Below are positions 1 through 6,892 of a DNA stretch of 64,000 nt, piece by piece. The DNA is from JAKQDH01 sp029558835 (GTDB lineage: Bacteria > Planctomycetota > Phycisphaerae > UBA1845): the NCBI GenBank assembly GCA_035356615.1, contig DAOQSN010000007.1, positions 62,001 through 126,000 on the forward strand, read 5' to 3'. The notes under the pieces are model-generated. The model made no database searches. It was not told where the DNA came from and saw only the letters and a list, made by a program, of their open reading frames with translations. Position numbers and translations under genes: made by a program. The stretch's first letter is position 1. Each line of letters begins with the position of its first letter.

Positions 1-458
1 ACCCAGGCCAGGTCGAGAATCGTATGCGTCGGCCGCTTCGCATTGAACACGGCCTTGATCTTCATGCCGAACTTGGGCTTGCCTTCCTTCAGCCAACTCA
101 TCAGCTTGGTACAGACACCGTCGATTTCCACGCTGATCAGCGGCGTACCGGGCGGCAGCTTGAACAGCTCGCCCGGGTACGTCACTACCGAATGCGTGTA
201 GATGGTGCCCACCTGGGGTGCCTCGACCCACTCCATCGCATGCCAGCAATCGGGGCAGTCCGCCCGCGGCGGCAGCCACAGCCGCTTCTCCTTGCACTTG
301 GGATTCGTGCAGCGCGCGGCCAGCAACTTCTGCTGCTGCAAGCCTTGGAAGAACTTGCCCCAGCCGCCGTAGCTGTGGATGTGGTACCAGGTCTTGGGGT
401 TCTTCACCACCAGTGGTTCTTCGCTGAAAACTTCGAGTGCCGTTGTTGGCCAATCCAT
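1..458 (-). CDS. DUF35-type Zn-ribbon/OB-fold protein (thiolase partner), 3' end outside window
   Basis: The frame starts at ATG 458 behind a GAAAGGAAG ribosome site and is open for 152 codons to the window edge, so the C-terminus is missing. Four cysteines, C50, C55, C68 and C71, form a CX4C-X12-CX2C zinc ribbon. They are followed by a beta-rich stretch (GTIYTHSVVTYPGELFKLPP) typical of the OB fold in the DUF35 family. Such proteins bind acyl-CoA and partner with SCP-x-type thiolases or HMG-CoA synthase. The gene lies 78 bp downstream of the SUMF1-like gene and in the same run as the thiolase-like gene at 1490-2860, which supports a complex. The domain call is from reading motifs; the thiolase pairing is inferred from context and family knowledge. 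Confidence 0.8.
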   Translation of the reverse strand, partial: MDWPTTALEVFSEEPLVVKNPKTWYHIHSYGGWGKFFQGLQQQKLLAARCTNPKCKEKRLWLPPRADCPDCWHAMEWVEAPQVGTIYTHSVVTYPGELFKLPPGTPLISVEIDGVCTKLMSWLKEGKPKFGMKIKAVFNAKRPTHTILDLAW

Positions 459-536
459 CGTATATCTTCCTTTCGGTCTGAAATCTTCCAGCTCATCCGG
501 CCAGGACTGCGGTTCGTCACCGTCGCAGAACCGGGC

Positions 537-1466
537 TCAAGGTTTGGGTCGCGGGTTCCTTCGTTCCTTCGCCGGCGCTGCAGACGGCGCCGGCACCGAT
601 GCGTCTACCTGGGCGGCAATCTCGACCGGCGCTACCACGCGGAAGCCGCCGATCTCAGGCGGATACGGGGGCTGGGTCCAGGCGCGGTTGGCGCTGCGGC
701 ACGCCTTGGCCGAGCTGTTAAACGATCCGCCGCGCAGCGCCCGTTTCACGCCGGTTGGCGCACCGGTGGGGTCGGTCTGGTCCCCCGCCGGATACGGTCC
801 ATCCCAGTCCTGGCACCACTCATAAGCATTGCCGTACATGTCGCACAGCCCCCAGGCGTTGGCCCGCTTCTCGCCCACGGGATGGGTCGTCTTGTCCGAG
901 TTCTTGGCATACCAGGCGTACCTGCCCATGTCGCCCTCATCATCGCCGAAACAGAACGCCGTAGTGCTCCCCGCCCGGCAGGCGTACTCCCATTGTGCTT
1001 CCGTGGGCAGACCGAAATGAGAGCCGCGGTACTTGGCGGAGAGGGCATCCAGGAACTTCTGGCAATCCTCCCACTTGACGTCCTCCACGGGCCGTCGCGG
1101 ACCCACAAACTTCGTGGGATTAGTGAGGTTGAGGGCGGTCCATTGTTCCTGCGTCACCTCATACTTGCCCATGTAGAACGGCTGCGAGATATTCACTTTA
1201 TGGACGGGCTTCTCGTCGCTGTCGAAGCCTTCCGATCCCATCATGAAGCTGCCCGCCGGAATCAACACCAAGTCCAGACCCACCTGATCGTTCAGCTTGA
1301 CGGTCAGTTGGGGTGGAAGCTGTGGGCCAGGCTGCTGCCCCAACGCGGGAAGCAACGCAGAGACCACAGGAGGCTCGACGGCCTGCAGCGGGCCCGGCAG
1401 GCACCAGAAGCACGTACCGACCGTCACTACCGCAGCTACCCACAGCGTGCCTCGGGCGCGTACCAT
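537..1466 (-). CDS. Secreted SUMF1/FGE-sulfatase-fold protein
   Basis: The 309-residue protein starts at ATG 1466, directly behind GGAGG, 23 bp after the thiolase stop. Residues 1-30 look like a signal peptide (VAAVVTVGTCFWCLPGPLQA). The SUMF1 domain covers about residues 60-285 and has the usual markers IPAGSFMMGS, YEVTQEQW, LPTEAQWEYACRAG, WGLCDMYGNAYEWCQDW and RALRGGSF. True formylglycine-generating enzymes have paired catalytic cysteines after RGGSF. Here the segment is RGGSFNSSAKACRSANR with only one, so sulfatase activation is unlikely. The tail is low-complexity and basic. Its place between a thiolase and a DUF35 protein is unexpected, since those two are cytoplasmic and this one looks exported. 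Confidence 0.85.
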   Translation of the reverse strand: MVRARGTLWVAAVVTVGTCFWCLPGPLQAVEPPVVSALLPALGQQPGPQLPPQLTVKLNDQVGLDLVLIPAGSFMMGSEGFDSDEKPVHKVNISQPFYMGKYEVTQEQWTALNLTNPTKFVGPRRPVEDVKWEDCQKFLDALSAKYRGSHFGLPTEAQWEYACRAGSTTAFCFGDDEGDMGRYAWYAKNSDKTTHPVGEKRANAWGLCDMYGNAYEWCQDWDGPYPAGDQTDPTGAPTGVKRALRGGSFNSSAKACRSANRAWTQPPYPPEIGGFRVVAPVEIAAQVDASVPAPSAAPAKERRNPRPKP

Positions 1467-1489
1467 GACTCCACCTCCTTCGCAGAAGC

Positions 1490-2860
1490 CTACGGCTTCT
1501 CCAGAATCGCGCAGGTCACGTGGCTGCCGGTGCCGGCGTGGCTGATGGCGCAGCCGCGCTTGGGGTTCTTCGCCTGCAGGCTCTTCCAGTCGGCCGGCTT
1601 CTGCTTGCCGTAGCGCGTCCACATCTTCGGGTCGCCGTGGAACTTGTCGTACTTGCCCTGGAGCTGCCAGAGCAACTCCACCATCTGGAAGATGCCGGTG
1701 GCGCCGACGGCGTGCATGGTGCCGATGAGACCGCCGGAAAGATTCGTCGGCAGCTTGCCCTCGAAATAGGCCTCGCCGGAGTCGATGAACTCGCGCCCGC
1801 GGCCATACGGTCGCAGGCCGATGTCCTCATACGTCTGCACGTCGCTGATGGTGAACGCATCGTGCGTCTCCAGCAGGTCGAGGTCCTCCACCGGGTCCTT
1901 GATGCCGGCCATGTGGTACGCCAGGTAGGCGGCCATCCGCGCCGCCAGGAATGAGCTGAACCCCGGCCAGTCCTGCCGATGCTTGCCAAAGTAATCCTTG
2001 TACGTTGCCTCGGTCTCATTGGGCAACAGCAGGATGGGCATGTGTCGGCGGTCGGCGGTGCGCAGCGTGTGCGAGCCGCCGCAAATGGCCTTCAGTTGGA
2101 CCGGCTTGTCGGTGAGCTTGTGGGCCGTCTCCTCATCCGCCACGATCAGCACGGCCGCCCCCACGCTCATCACGCAACATTCCAGGAACGTCAGCGGGTG
2201 GGCGACGATCTCATTCTTGAGCACGTCCTCGACAGTGTACTTTCCCGGATTCTGCGAGAACGGCGAGTAGTACGCGTACAGGCGGTTCTTGACCGCGATG
2301 CGCGCCAGCGTCTCGTGCGGGACGTTGTTCTCATACTGGTAGCGTTGGGCCATCAGGGCGTAGTACGCGGCATACATCCAGCCCAATTCGCTCTCAAAGT
2401 CCTTGCACGCGGCCGAGGCGATGTAGCTGTTGCCCACCTTCGTGGTCACCTCGTCCATCCGCTCCCAGCCAACCACCGGGACACAGTCCGCATACCCAGA
2501 GGCCACCGCCTGGGCAGCCGCCAGGACCGCGGAGCCGCCTGTCGCTCCACCGGTCTTGACCTCGATGTTGCCCAGCGGGTCGAAGCCGAGGTAGTCGTGA
2601 ATCTTGGCGGCCGCCAGAAGCTGGTCGCCGAAGTGGTCGGCGAACTGCGAGTAAACCACCCAGTTTACCATCCGCCGGAACTGCTCGGGATCGACCTTCA
2701 GGTCGTTCTCCTCGACCGCCATCCGGAGGGCCTCCGTGCAGAGCTGCGAGGTGTTCTTCTCCGGATGCTTCTTGCGGAAGTCGGTCAGCCCGCCGGCCAC
2801 CACGTACACGGGCTTCTCAAAGCGTGGGATACGCAGGTTTCCCGGTCCAAACTTGATCAT
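1490..2860 (-). CDS. Thiolase-like protein (SCP-x/archaeal acetyl-CoA acetyltransferase family)
   Basis: The 456-residue protein starts at ATG 2860 behind AAAGG. The thiolase fold is shown by the overall length, by HDAFTISD near residue 350 and by AVGATG in the C-terminal half. At the position of the usual nucleophilic cysteine (V-E-x-x-C-A-S/T-G) the sequence reads VKTGGATGG around residues 101-109, so the cysteine is replaced by glycine. SCP-x and archaeal thiolases that pair with DUF35 proteins transfer acetyl groups on CoA. Without the cysteine this protein may bind acyl-CoA rather than condense it, or use different chemistry. It is the first gene of a three-gene run with the SUMF1-like and DUF35 genes. 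Family assignment is strong; the specific substrate is not known. Confidence 0.85.
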   Translation of the reverse strand: MIKFGPGNLRIPRFEKPVYVVAGGLTDFRKKHPEKNTSQLCTEALRMAVEENDLKVDPEQFRRMVNWVVYSQFADHFGDQLLAAAKIHDYLGFDPLGNIEVKTGGATGGSAVLAAAQAVASGYADCVPVVGWERMDEVTTKVGNSYIASAACKDFESELGWMYAAYYALMAQRYQYENNVPHETLARIAVKNRLYAYYSPFSQNPGKYTVEDVLKNEIVAHPLTFLECCVMSVGAAVLIVADEETAHKLTDKPVQLKAICGGSHTLRTADRRHMPILLLPNETEATYKDYFGKHRQDWPGFSSFLAARMAAYLAYHMAGIKDPVEDLDLLETHDAFTISDVQTYEDIGLRPYGRGREFIDSGEAYFEGKLPTNLSGGLIGTMHAVGATGIFQMVELLWQLQGKYDKFHGDPKMWTRYGKQKPADWKSLQAKNPKRGCAISHAGTGSHVTCAILEKP

Positions 2861-3241
2861 GAGCCATCACCTTTCTTGCATCGACGACCACAACTCAGGA
2901 TGCAGCGATCCACCGCCCGCCCCTGCGAGCTGATGGCTTGCTGCTGGGCCTGCATCGGGGGACACGACAGTCCTGCTCGTGGGGTCTCTATGCGCCCCCG
3001 TCGCCCCTCGTTGGACCGCGCCCCCTTCCGCCGCGCGAGCCCGCATCTTAGCGGCCTCGCGTCCCGGAGCAAGCCAGCAGGCTCCCGTGTGCCGGGCTCC
3101 CCTGTAGGGCGGCTTCCACCCGCCTGCGTAGCGGCAAGGGTTCCACCCGCCAACCGGAGCACACTTCGTATTCGCCAGGACTGCGGCGGGCAGAGCACGC
3201 CCTACCATGCTGGCGCCCCGCAGCGGCTGGCAGAGGCCGCC
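2861..3241. other. Intergenic region with duplicated short repeat
   Basis: No gene is supported in these 381 bases between rfbC and the thiolase run. The left part is the presumed leader of the thiolase gene. The right part holds a 20-base sequence, GCCCTACCATGCTGGCGCCC, at 3199-3218, which recurs 40 bases later at 3239-3258 and runs into the rfbC stop codon. Short frames here have no recognisable domain. Confidence 0.6.
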
Positions 3242-3258
3242 CTACCATGCTGGCGCCC
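3199..3258. repeat. Tandem pair of 20-bp repeat, overlaps rfbC stop
   Basis: GCCCTACCATGCTGGCGCCC occurs at 3199-3218 and again, identical, at 3239-3258. Read on the minus strand, the second copy supplies the last codons (A-P-A-W) and the TAG stop of rfbC. The phrase ACCATGCT recurs in other intergenic repeats of the window. Confidence 0.75.
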
Positions 3259-3790
3259 GACGGTAACTCGCCAAGCTCGGGTTCTGCTGATCGCGGGGGC
3301 TGACGATCGGGTCGCGCACCGGCCAGGGGAGAGCCAGCTCCGGCTCAGCCCAATGAACGCCCGCCTCCGTCGCGGGATCGTGGTAGGCGCTGCACTTGTA
3401 GATCACGTCCGCCAGGTCGCTCAGCACCGCAAACCCGTGGGCGAACCCCACCGGGATGAAGAGCTGATGGCTATTCTCCTCGCTCAGCTCGAACGCCTCC
3501 CACTTCCCGAACGTCGGCGACTGCGACCGCAGATCGACGGCCACGTCCCAGATCGCTCCCCGCACGCAGTTGATGAGCTTCGCCTGGGCGGACGGCGGGC
3601 GCTGGTAGTGCAGGCCGCGAACCACCCCACGGACGGATCGACTCCAGTTGTCCTGCACGAACGTGCAGTCTATCCCTTCCTCGGCCAGCCGGCAGGCCTG
3701 GAAGACCTCGCAAAGGTGGCCCCGCGCGTCGCGGTGCAGCACGGGAACCAAGCGCAACAGTCCCGGCAGTTTGGTCGTTTGGACCTCCAT
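3242..3790 (-). CDS. rfbC: dTDP-4-dehydrorhamnose 3,5-epimerase
   Basis: The 182-residue protein has the normal RmlC length. It starts at ATG 3790, which follows GCAGGAGCGCTC. RmlC epimerises C3 and C5 of dTDP-4-keto-6-deoxyglucose in dTDP-L-rhamnose synthesis. Visible markers of the cupin fold are RGLHYQ with the catalytic base histidine, DVAVDLR, and FIPVGFAHGFAVLSD with the second conserved histidine and downstream tyrosines. No rmlA, rmlB or rmlD lies nearby, so it is an orphan member of the pathway. The last five codons and the stop lie inside a dispersed repeat (see 3199-3258), so the C-terminus was probably reshaped by repeat insertion. The product call is secure. Confidence 0.92.
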   Translation of the reverse strand: MEVQTTKLPGLLRLVPVLHRDARGHLCEVFQACRLAEEGIDCTFVQDNWSRSVRGVVRGLHYQRPPSAQAKLINCVRGAIWDVAVDLRSQSPTFGKWEAFELSEENSHQLFIPVGFAHGFAVLSDLADVIYKCSAYHDPATEAGVHWAEPELALPWPVRDPIVSPRDQQNPSLASYRRAPAW

Positions 3791-3827
3791 GAGCGCTCCT
3801 GCACGTCCGCCGCCTTCGAGCCCGGAC

Positions 3828-3929
3828 TTAGAGCCGCTGGTATACCCGCTCCGGCGGCTTGCCTACCTTCTCAGACAGCCACGCGAAGATCAAGAGGACG
3901 CCCACGCTGAGGCCAATGGGTCCCCAGAA
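3828..3929 (-). other. Coding-like fragment: C-terminal end of a small membrane protein
   Basis: Between an in-frame TGA and a TAA there are 33 codons reading as one hydrophobic helix (GLSVGVLLIFAWLSEKVG) followed by a basic tail ending PPERVYQRL. This looks like the end of a real inner-membrane protein. No ATG is in frame; only GTG inside the helix or ATT could start it. A GTCGGCC hairpin repeat lies 70 bases upstream. It may be a remnant cut by rearrangement, or a very small membrane protein with a non-standard start. Confidence 0.3.
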
Positions 3930-3998
3930 TCACGCGGCGGCCGCAAGCGGGGCCGGCGGTATTGCGGCTTGTCTGCCCGGCGCCGCGTCAAGACCGTC

Positions 3999-4024
3999 CA
4001 CGTCGGCCGCGGGGGGCCGACGCT
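3999..4024. repeat. GTCGGCC hairpin repeat, copy 1
   Basis: GTCGGCC (4002-4008), a GCGGGG loop and GGCCGAC (4015-4021) form a perfect 7-bp hairpin, flanked by CCAC on the left and GCTAC on the right. The same unit recurs near 13443, 42497 and 55320 (inverted). Confidence 0.8.
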
Positions 4025-4214
4025 ACGGGCCCGTCAGAACGCTGCTGCGAAGCGTGCGGGCCGAAGGTACCCGCCTCGTCTTGCCGCGTCTACCTATTGT
4101 GTCGCACGCACGGAAACCACGCGAAGCCGCCGACCACCGCGGTCTGCCCGATGGCGTGCGTTCGACCGCGGCCATCGGTATGATGTCCCCCCAACAGGGC
4201 AGGAGCACCCGACC

Positions 4215-4613
4215 ATGAGCACGCTTCAGGACCGTGAGCTATTGCAGGCGATCGTCGTTTTGGCGGCGGCCGACGGGCATCTCTCCCGCAGTGAGTGGGG
4301 AGTGATCGAGGGGCTCGCCCAACGAGCCGGCGTGGGTACCGTGTCACTCCAGGCCATGGTCGCGCGTGCCCTCGAAGACCCCCAGGTGCGAGCCGACCTC
4401 TTCCAAACGGTCCAGAAGGACCGCGAGCACTGCCTGAAGCTGCTCGTGGCCACCGCACGCATCGACGGTGCGATCAGTGCGCCGGAGCGCGGCCTGCTTG
4501 TGGACCTGGCGGGCATGCTGGGCGTGACCGGTGAGCGCTTTGAGTGTATATATAAGGAGGGCATCGGGGCGGCCGACGCGCTGCGTACCCGCCGCGGCGC
4601 GGGGGGCGCGTAG
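4215..4613 (+). CDS. TerB-like (tellurite-resistance/DnaJ-associated helical) protein
   Basis: The 132-residue protein starts at ATG 4215 behind GGCAGGAGC. It is all-helical and contains the TerB pattern of two similar acidic repeats: LLQAIVVLAAADGHLSRSEW near residue 8 and LKLLVATARIDGAISAPER near residue 76. In each, A-x-DG-x-[IL]-S-x-x-E marks a metal-binding loop. TerB-like domains occur in stress-response and co-chaperone proteins; the exact role is unknown. It stands alone, followed by 536 bases of repeat-rich DNA. The domain call rests on the duplicated acidic motif. Confidence 0.75.
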   Translation: MSTLQDRELLQAIVVLAAADGHLSRSEWGVIEGLAQRAGVGTVSLQAMVARALEDPQVRADLFQTVQKDREHCLKLLVATARIDGAISAPERGLLVDLAGMLGVTGERFECIYKEGIGAADALRTRRGAGGA

Positions 4614-5149
4614 CAGCCAGATGGAAGCACGTGCCCACTATGCGGTTCAGCCGCGCGGAAACAGGTGGCGTCGAGGCCCGGGCGAGGTTCGCTCGCTCTC
4701 CGGGCGACATCAAGAGAAAGGGGAATGGTCCTACCCCCAGGGCCTGGAAGGCCCGGGCCACGCTCGTGCGACCTCCGGGCGAAGAGGACACTCGCTGTTC
4801 GCCCGGAGGGCGCACGGTGGTTGCCAGGGACTTCGAGTCCCTGGAAGGCGCCAGGCTCCCCTCCACCCTCTTGCTGCCGCCCGGAGGGCGGACGAAGGCT
4901 GCGGCGAACGTCGCCTGTGCGTCGAGTGCCTCGCGCGTGCTCGCTTGCCGCAGGCACACGAGTCTTCGTCGTCGGGTATACAAGCGCTGACCGCAGGCGT
5001 GGCCGCCATCAGGGCAAATGTTCAACAACTAGTGATGAACGGTCGGCCCGCATTGGATACCGTGGAAACCGCTGCCTTTGAGGCCAGTTGCATCGGCCGC
5101 GCGGGACGGAGGCTACTTCTTCAACAGGAAGCCAAGGGGTTCAACTTCG
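4614..5149. other. Repeat-rich intergenic region with strong hairpins
   Basis: No gene is supported. The region is a patchwork of inverted repeats. GTGCGACCTCCGGGCGA (4766-4782) pairs with TCGCCCGGAGGGCGCAC (4799-4815) with one mismatch over 17 bases. CCAGGGACT (4824-4832) pairs perfectly with AGTCCCTGG (4836-4844) over a TCG loop. The phrase CTCCGGGCGA or its complement appears four times between 4698 and 4890. The psd leader lies at the right end. Confidence 0.6.
4766..4844. repeat. Two adjacent hairpins (17-bp and 9-bp stems)
   Basis: The first hairpin is 4766-4782 with 4799-4815, with a 16-base loop. The second is 4824-4832 with 4836-4844. No T-run follows, so they are not classical terminators. 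The stem sequence is related to other CCGGAGG phrases in the same spacer. Confidence 0.7.
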
Positions 5150-5812
5150 ATGCTGTGGGTCGCCAAAGAGGGTAGATACGAGGTCCTTACGGCCACCGTG
5201 GTGCTCGGCGCACTGGCGGTCGCTGCGAGCATGTGGTTCTGGCCGGCGGCTTTGCTGCCCGCGGTGGTCTGGCTGGCGGTGTTCTGGTTCTTTCGTGATC
5301 CCAAACGAGAGACCTCCGTGGCCGTCGGTGAGCTGTGTTCACCCGCCGACGGAACGGTGACCGACGTTACGCCCCTCGACCGCCACGAGGATATCGGGGG
5401 GCCGGCCGTTCGGGTGGGCATCTTCATGAGCCTCGTCAGCGTGCACGCGAATCGGGCTCCGTGCCCCGGCCGGGTACGCACGGTAGCGCACCGGCCGGGC
5501 GTGTTCCTCAACGCGCGCAGTGCCGATGCCGGTGGACGCAACGAGTCCAACGCCCTGCTGCTGGATCCGGACCCGCCCTTGCCGGGGCCCATCGAGGTGC
5601 GGCAGGTGGCGGGCGTGCTCGCCCGGCGGATCGTCTGCCACGTGGCTCCAGGTGACGTGGTAGCCGCCGGGTACCGCATCGGCTTCATCAAGTTCGGTTC
5701 GCGGGCGGAGCTGGTCATTCCGCGCCTGCCCGGAACCGAAGTCCTTGTGAAGGCGGGTGACCCGGTATTCGGGGGCCTGACCGTACTGGCCCGCCAGCCG
5801 GTCGCCAAGTAG
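5150..5812 (+). CDS. psd: Phosphatidylserine decarboxylase (short PSD-A type)
   Basis: The 220-residue protein starts at ATG 5150, preceded by AAGGGG. It belongs to the short, archaetidylserine-like PSD group. Residues 15-45 form a hydrophobic hairpin (LGALAVAASMWFWPAALLPAVVWLAVFWFF). Then come FRDPKR, SPADGTV and the heart of the enzyme, VSVHANRAP. The C-terminal IGFIKFGSR carries the Gly-Ser pair at which the proenzyme self-cleaves to give the pyruvoyl cofactor. It makes phosphatidylethanolamine from phosphatidylserine at the inner membrane. pssA follows after 11 bp, so synthesis and decarboxylation of phosphatidylserine are encoded together. Confidence 0.93.
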   Translation: MLWVAKEGRYEVLTATVVLGALAVAASMWFWPAALLPAVVWLAVFWFFRDPKRETSVAVGELCSPADGTVTDVTPLDRHEDIGGPAVRVGIFMSLVSVHANRAPCPGRVRTVAHRPGVFLNARSADAGGRNESNALLLDPDPPLPGPIEVRQVAGVLARRIVCHVAPGDVVAAGYRIGFIKFGSRAELVIPRLPGTEVLVKAGDPVFGGLTVLARQPVAK

Positions 5813-5823
5813 GAGTAACGGCC

Positions 5824-6768
5824 ATGCCGGTTCTTGCTCCCTTCCCTGCCGGCGATGTACCGCGCCGGCGACTGCGTCGGCTCAAGTCGATCGCGGTGCT
5901 GCCCACACTGTTTACGTTGGGCAACCTGCTGTGCGGGTTCGCGGCCATTCACTTCTCGTTGGTGGCGACGCGTTACGTTGACACCACGGAGGGGGGTGCA
6001 CTGCCGCCGCCGCTGCTCGAGCGGATGCTGCCGACGTTCCTGGCCTGCGGGGCCGGTCTGATTATACTCGGCTTGGTGCTCGATTGCCTCGACGGGCTGG
6101 TCGCCCGCGCCACGCGGACAACGACGAACTTCGGCGGGCAGCTTGACTCGCTGGCCGATGTGGTCACGTTCGGCGTGGCACCCGCGATACTCACGATCGC
6201 GTTTGTGATGAAGGAACTCGCGCGCGAGGCCATTCTGCCTTCACCGATTAGCGCGCACCTGCTGGGACGGGTGGCGTGGATTTGCGCGGGTATCTACGTG
6301 GCGCTGGCCGCGATCCGCCTGGCACGGTTTAACGTCGAGCACGCGGAGGTCGGCTTTGATCATCGGGTGTTTCGCGGCCTGCCCAGTCCGGCGGCGGCCG
6401 CGGTCGTGGCCGCGCTGATCATCCTCCAGGAAGCCCTGGGTCAGACCCCCAGGCAGGTCATCGCGTACATCCTGCCGTTTGTGGCCCTCGTCGTGGCGTT
6501 CCTGATGGTCAGTCGCATCCCCTACCGCCGCTTCCACCGTGTCTACCTGTTGGGCCGCAAGCCCGTGTACCAGGTCGTCGTGGTGCTGCTGGTGCTCGCG
6601 GTGTTCTGGACGTACAAGGCGCCGACGCTGGTAGCCATCGTCCTGTGGTACGCGGCCAGCGGGCCGATCGAGTTGCTGGTGCGGCGTCTGCGCGGGCAGT
6701 CGCGGGCGCCGGCGGTCGCGGCCCCAGACGCGGACGAGGCGACGCAGCGCCCGGCCGAATCGGGCTGA
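5824..6768 (+). CDS. pssA: CDP-diacylglycerol-serine O-phosphatidyltransferase
   Basis: The 314-residue integral membrane protein starts at ATG 5824, 11 bp after psd. The CDP-alcohol phosphotransferase signature DG-x2-AR-x8-G-x3-D-x3-D is present around residues 94-116, as LDGLVARATRT followed by GGQLDSLAD. Several membrane helices follow, including WICAGIYVALAAIRLARFNV and later hydrophobic stretches up to about residue 275. The tail after that is hydrophilic and Pro/Ala-rich. It joins serine to CDP-diacylglycerol to give phosphatidylserine, the substrate of the psd product. The operon pairing confirms serine rather than glycerol phosphate as acceptor. Confidence 0.92.
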   Translation: MPVLAPFPAGDVPRRRLRRLKSIAVLPTLFTLGNLLCGFAAIHFSLVATRYVDTTEGGALPPPLLERMLPTFLACGAGLIILGLVLDCLDGLVARATRTTTNFGGQLDSLADVVTFGVAPAILTIAFVMKELAREAILPSPISAHLLGRVAWICAGIYVALAAIRLARFNVEHAEVGFDHRVFRGLPSPAAAAVVAALIILQEALGQTPRQVIAYILPFVALVVAFLMVSRIPYRRFHRVYLLGRKPVYQVVVVLLVLAVFWTYKAPTLVAIVLWYAASGPIELLVRRLRGQSRAPAVAAPDADEATQRPAESG

Positions 6769-6892
6769 CCCCTTCTTCACGTGCCCTACCGCCCACCAGC
6801 CGCAGGCGGTACCATGCTCCGTGGAACGTCGGCCGTCGACCGGTCTGTCGTGCTCGACGGCCGTGGCGCTTTGTTGGTCAGTGAGTTGAAGC

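Larger units (their letters stand above)
3791..4214. other. Intergenic region between rfbC and the TerB-like gene
   Basis: Apart from the small membrane-protein fragment (3828-3929) and one GTCGGCC hairpin repeat (3999-4024), nothing is recognisable in these 424 bases. They must hold the outward promoters of both flanking genes, but no convincing -35/-10 pair was seen. Confidence 0.5.

Noticed and set aside
537..1466. Formylglycine-generating enzyme for sulfatases
   Set aside because: The fold matches, but the catalytic cysteine pair is incomplete and no sulfatase gene is nearby.
1979..3910. Long plus-strand open frame across the thiolase and rfbC genes
   Set aside because: It is antisense to well-supported genes, is rich in Arg, His and Gln, and shows no domain. 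High GC keeps the opposite frame open.
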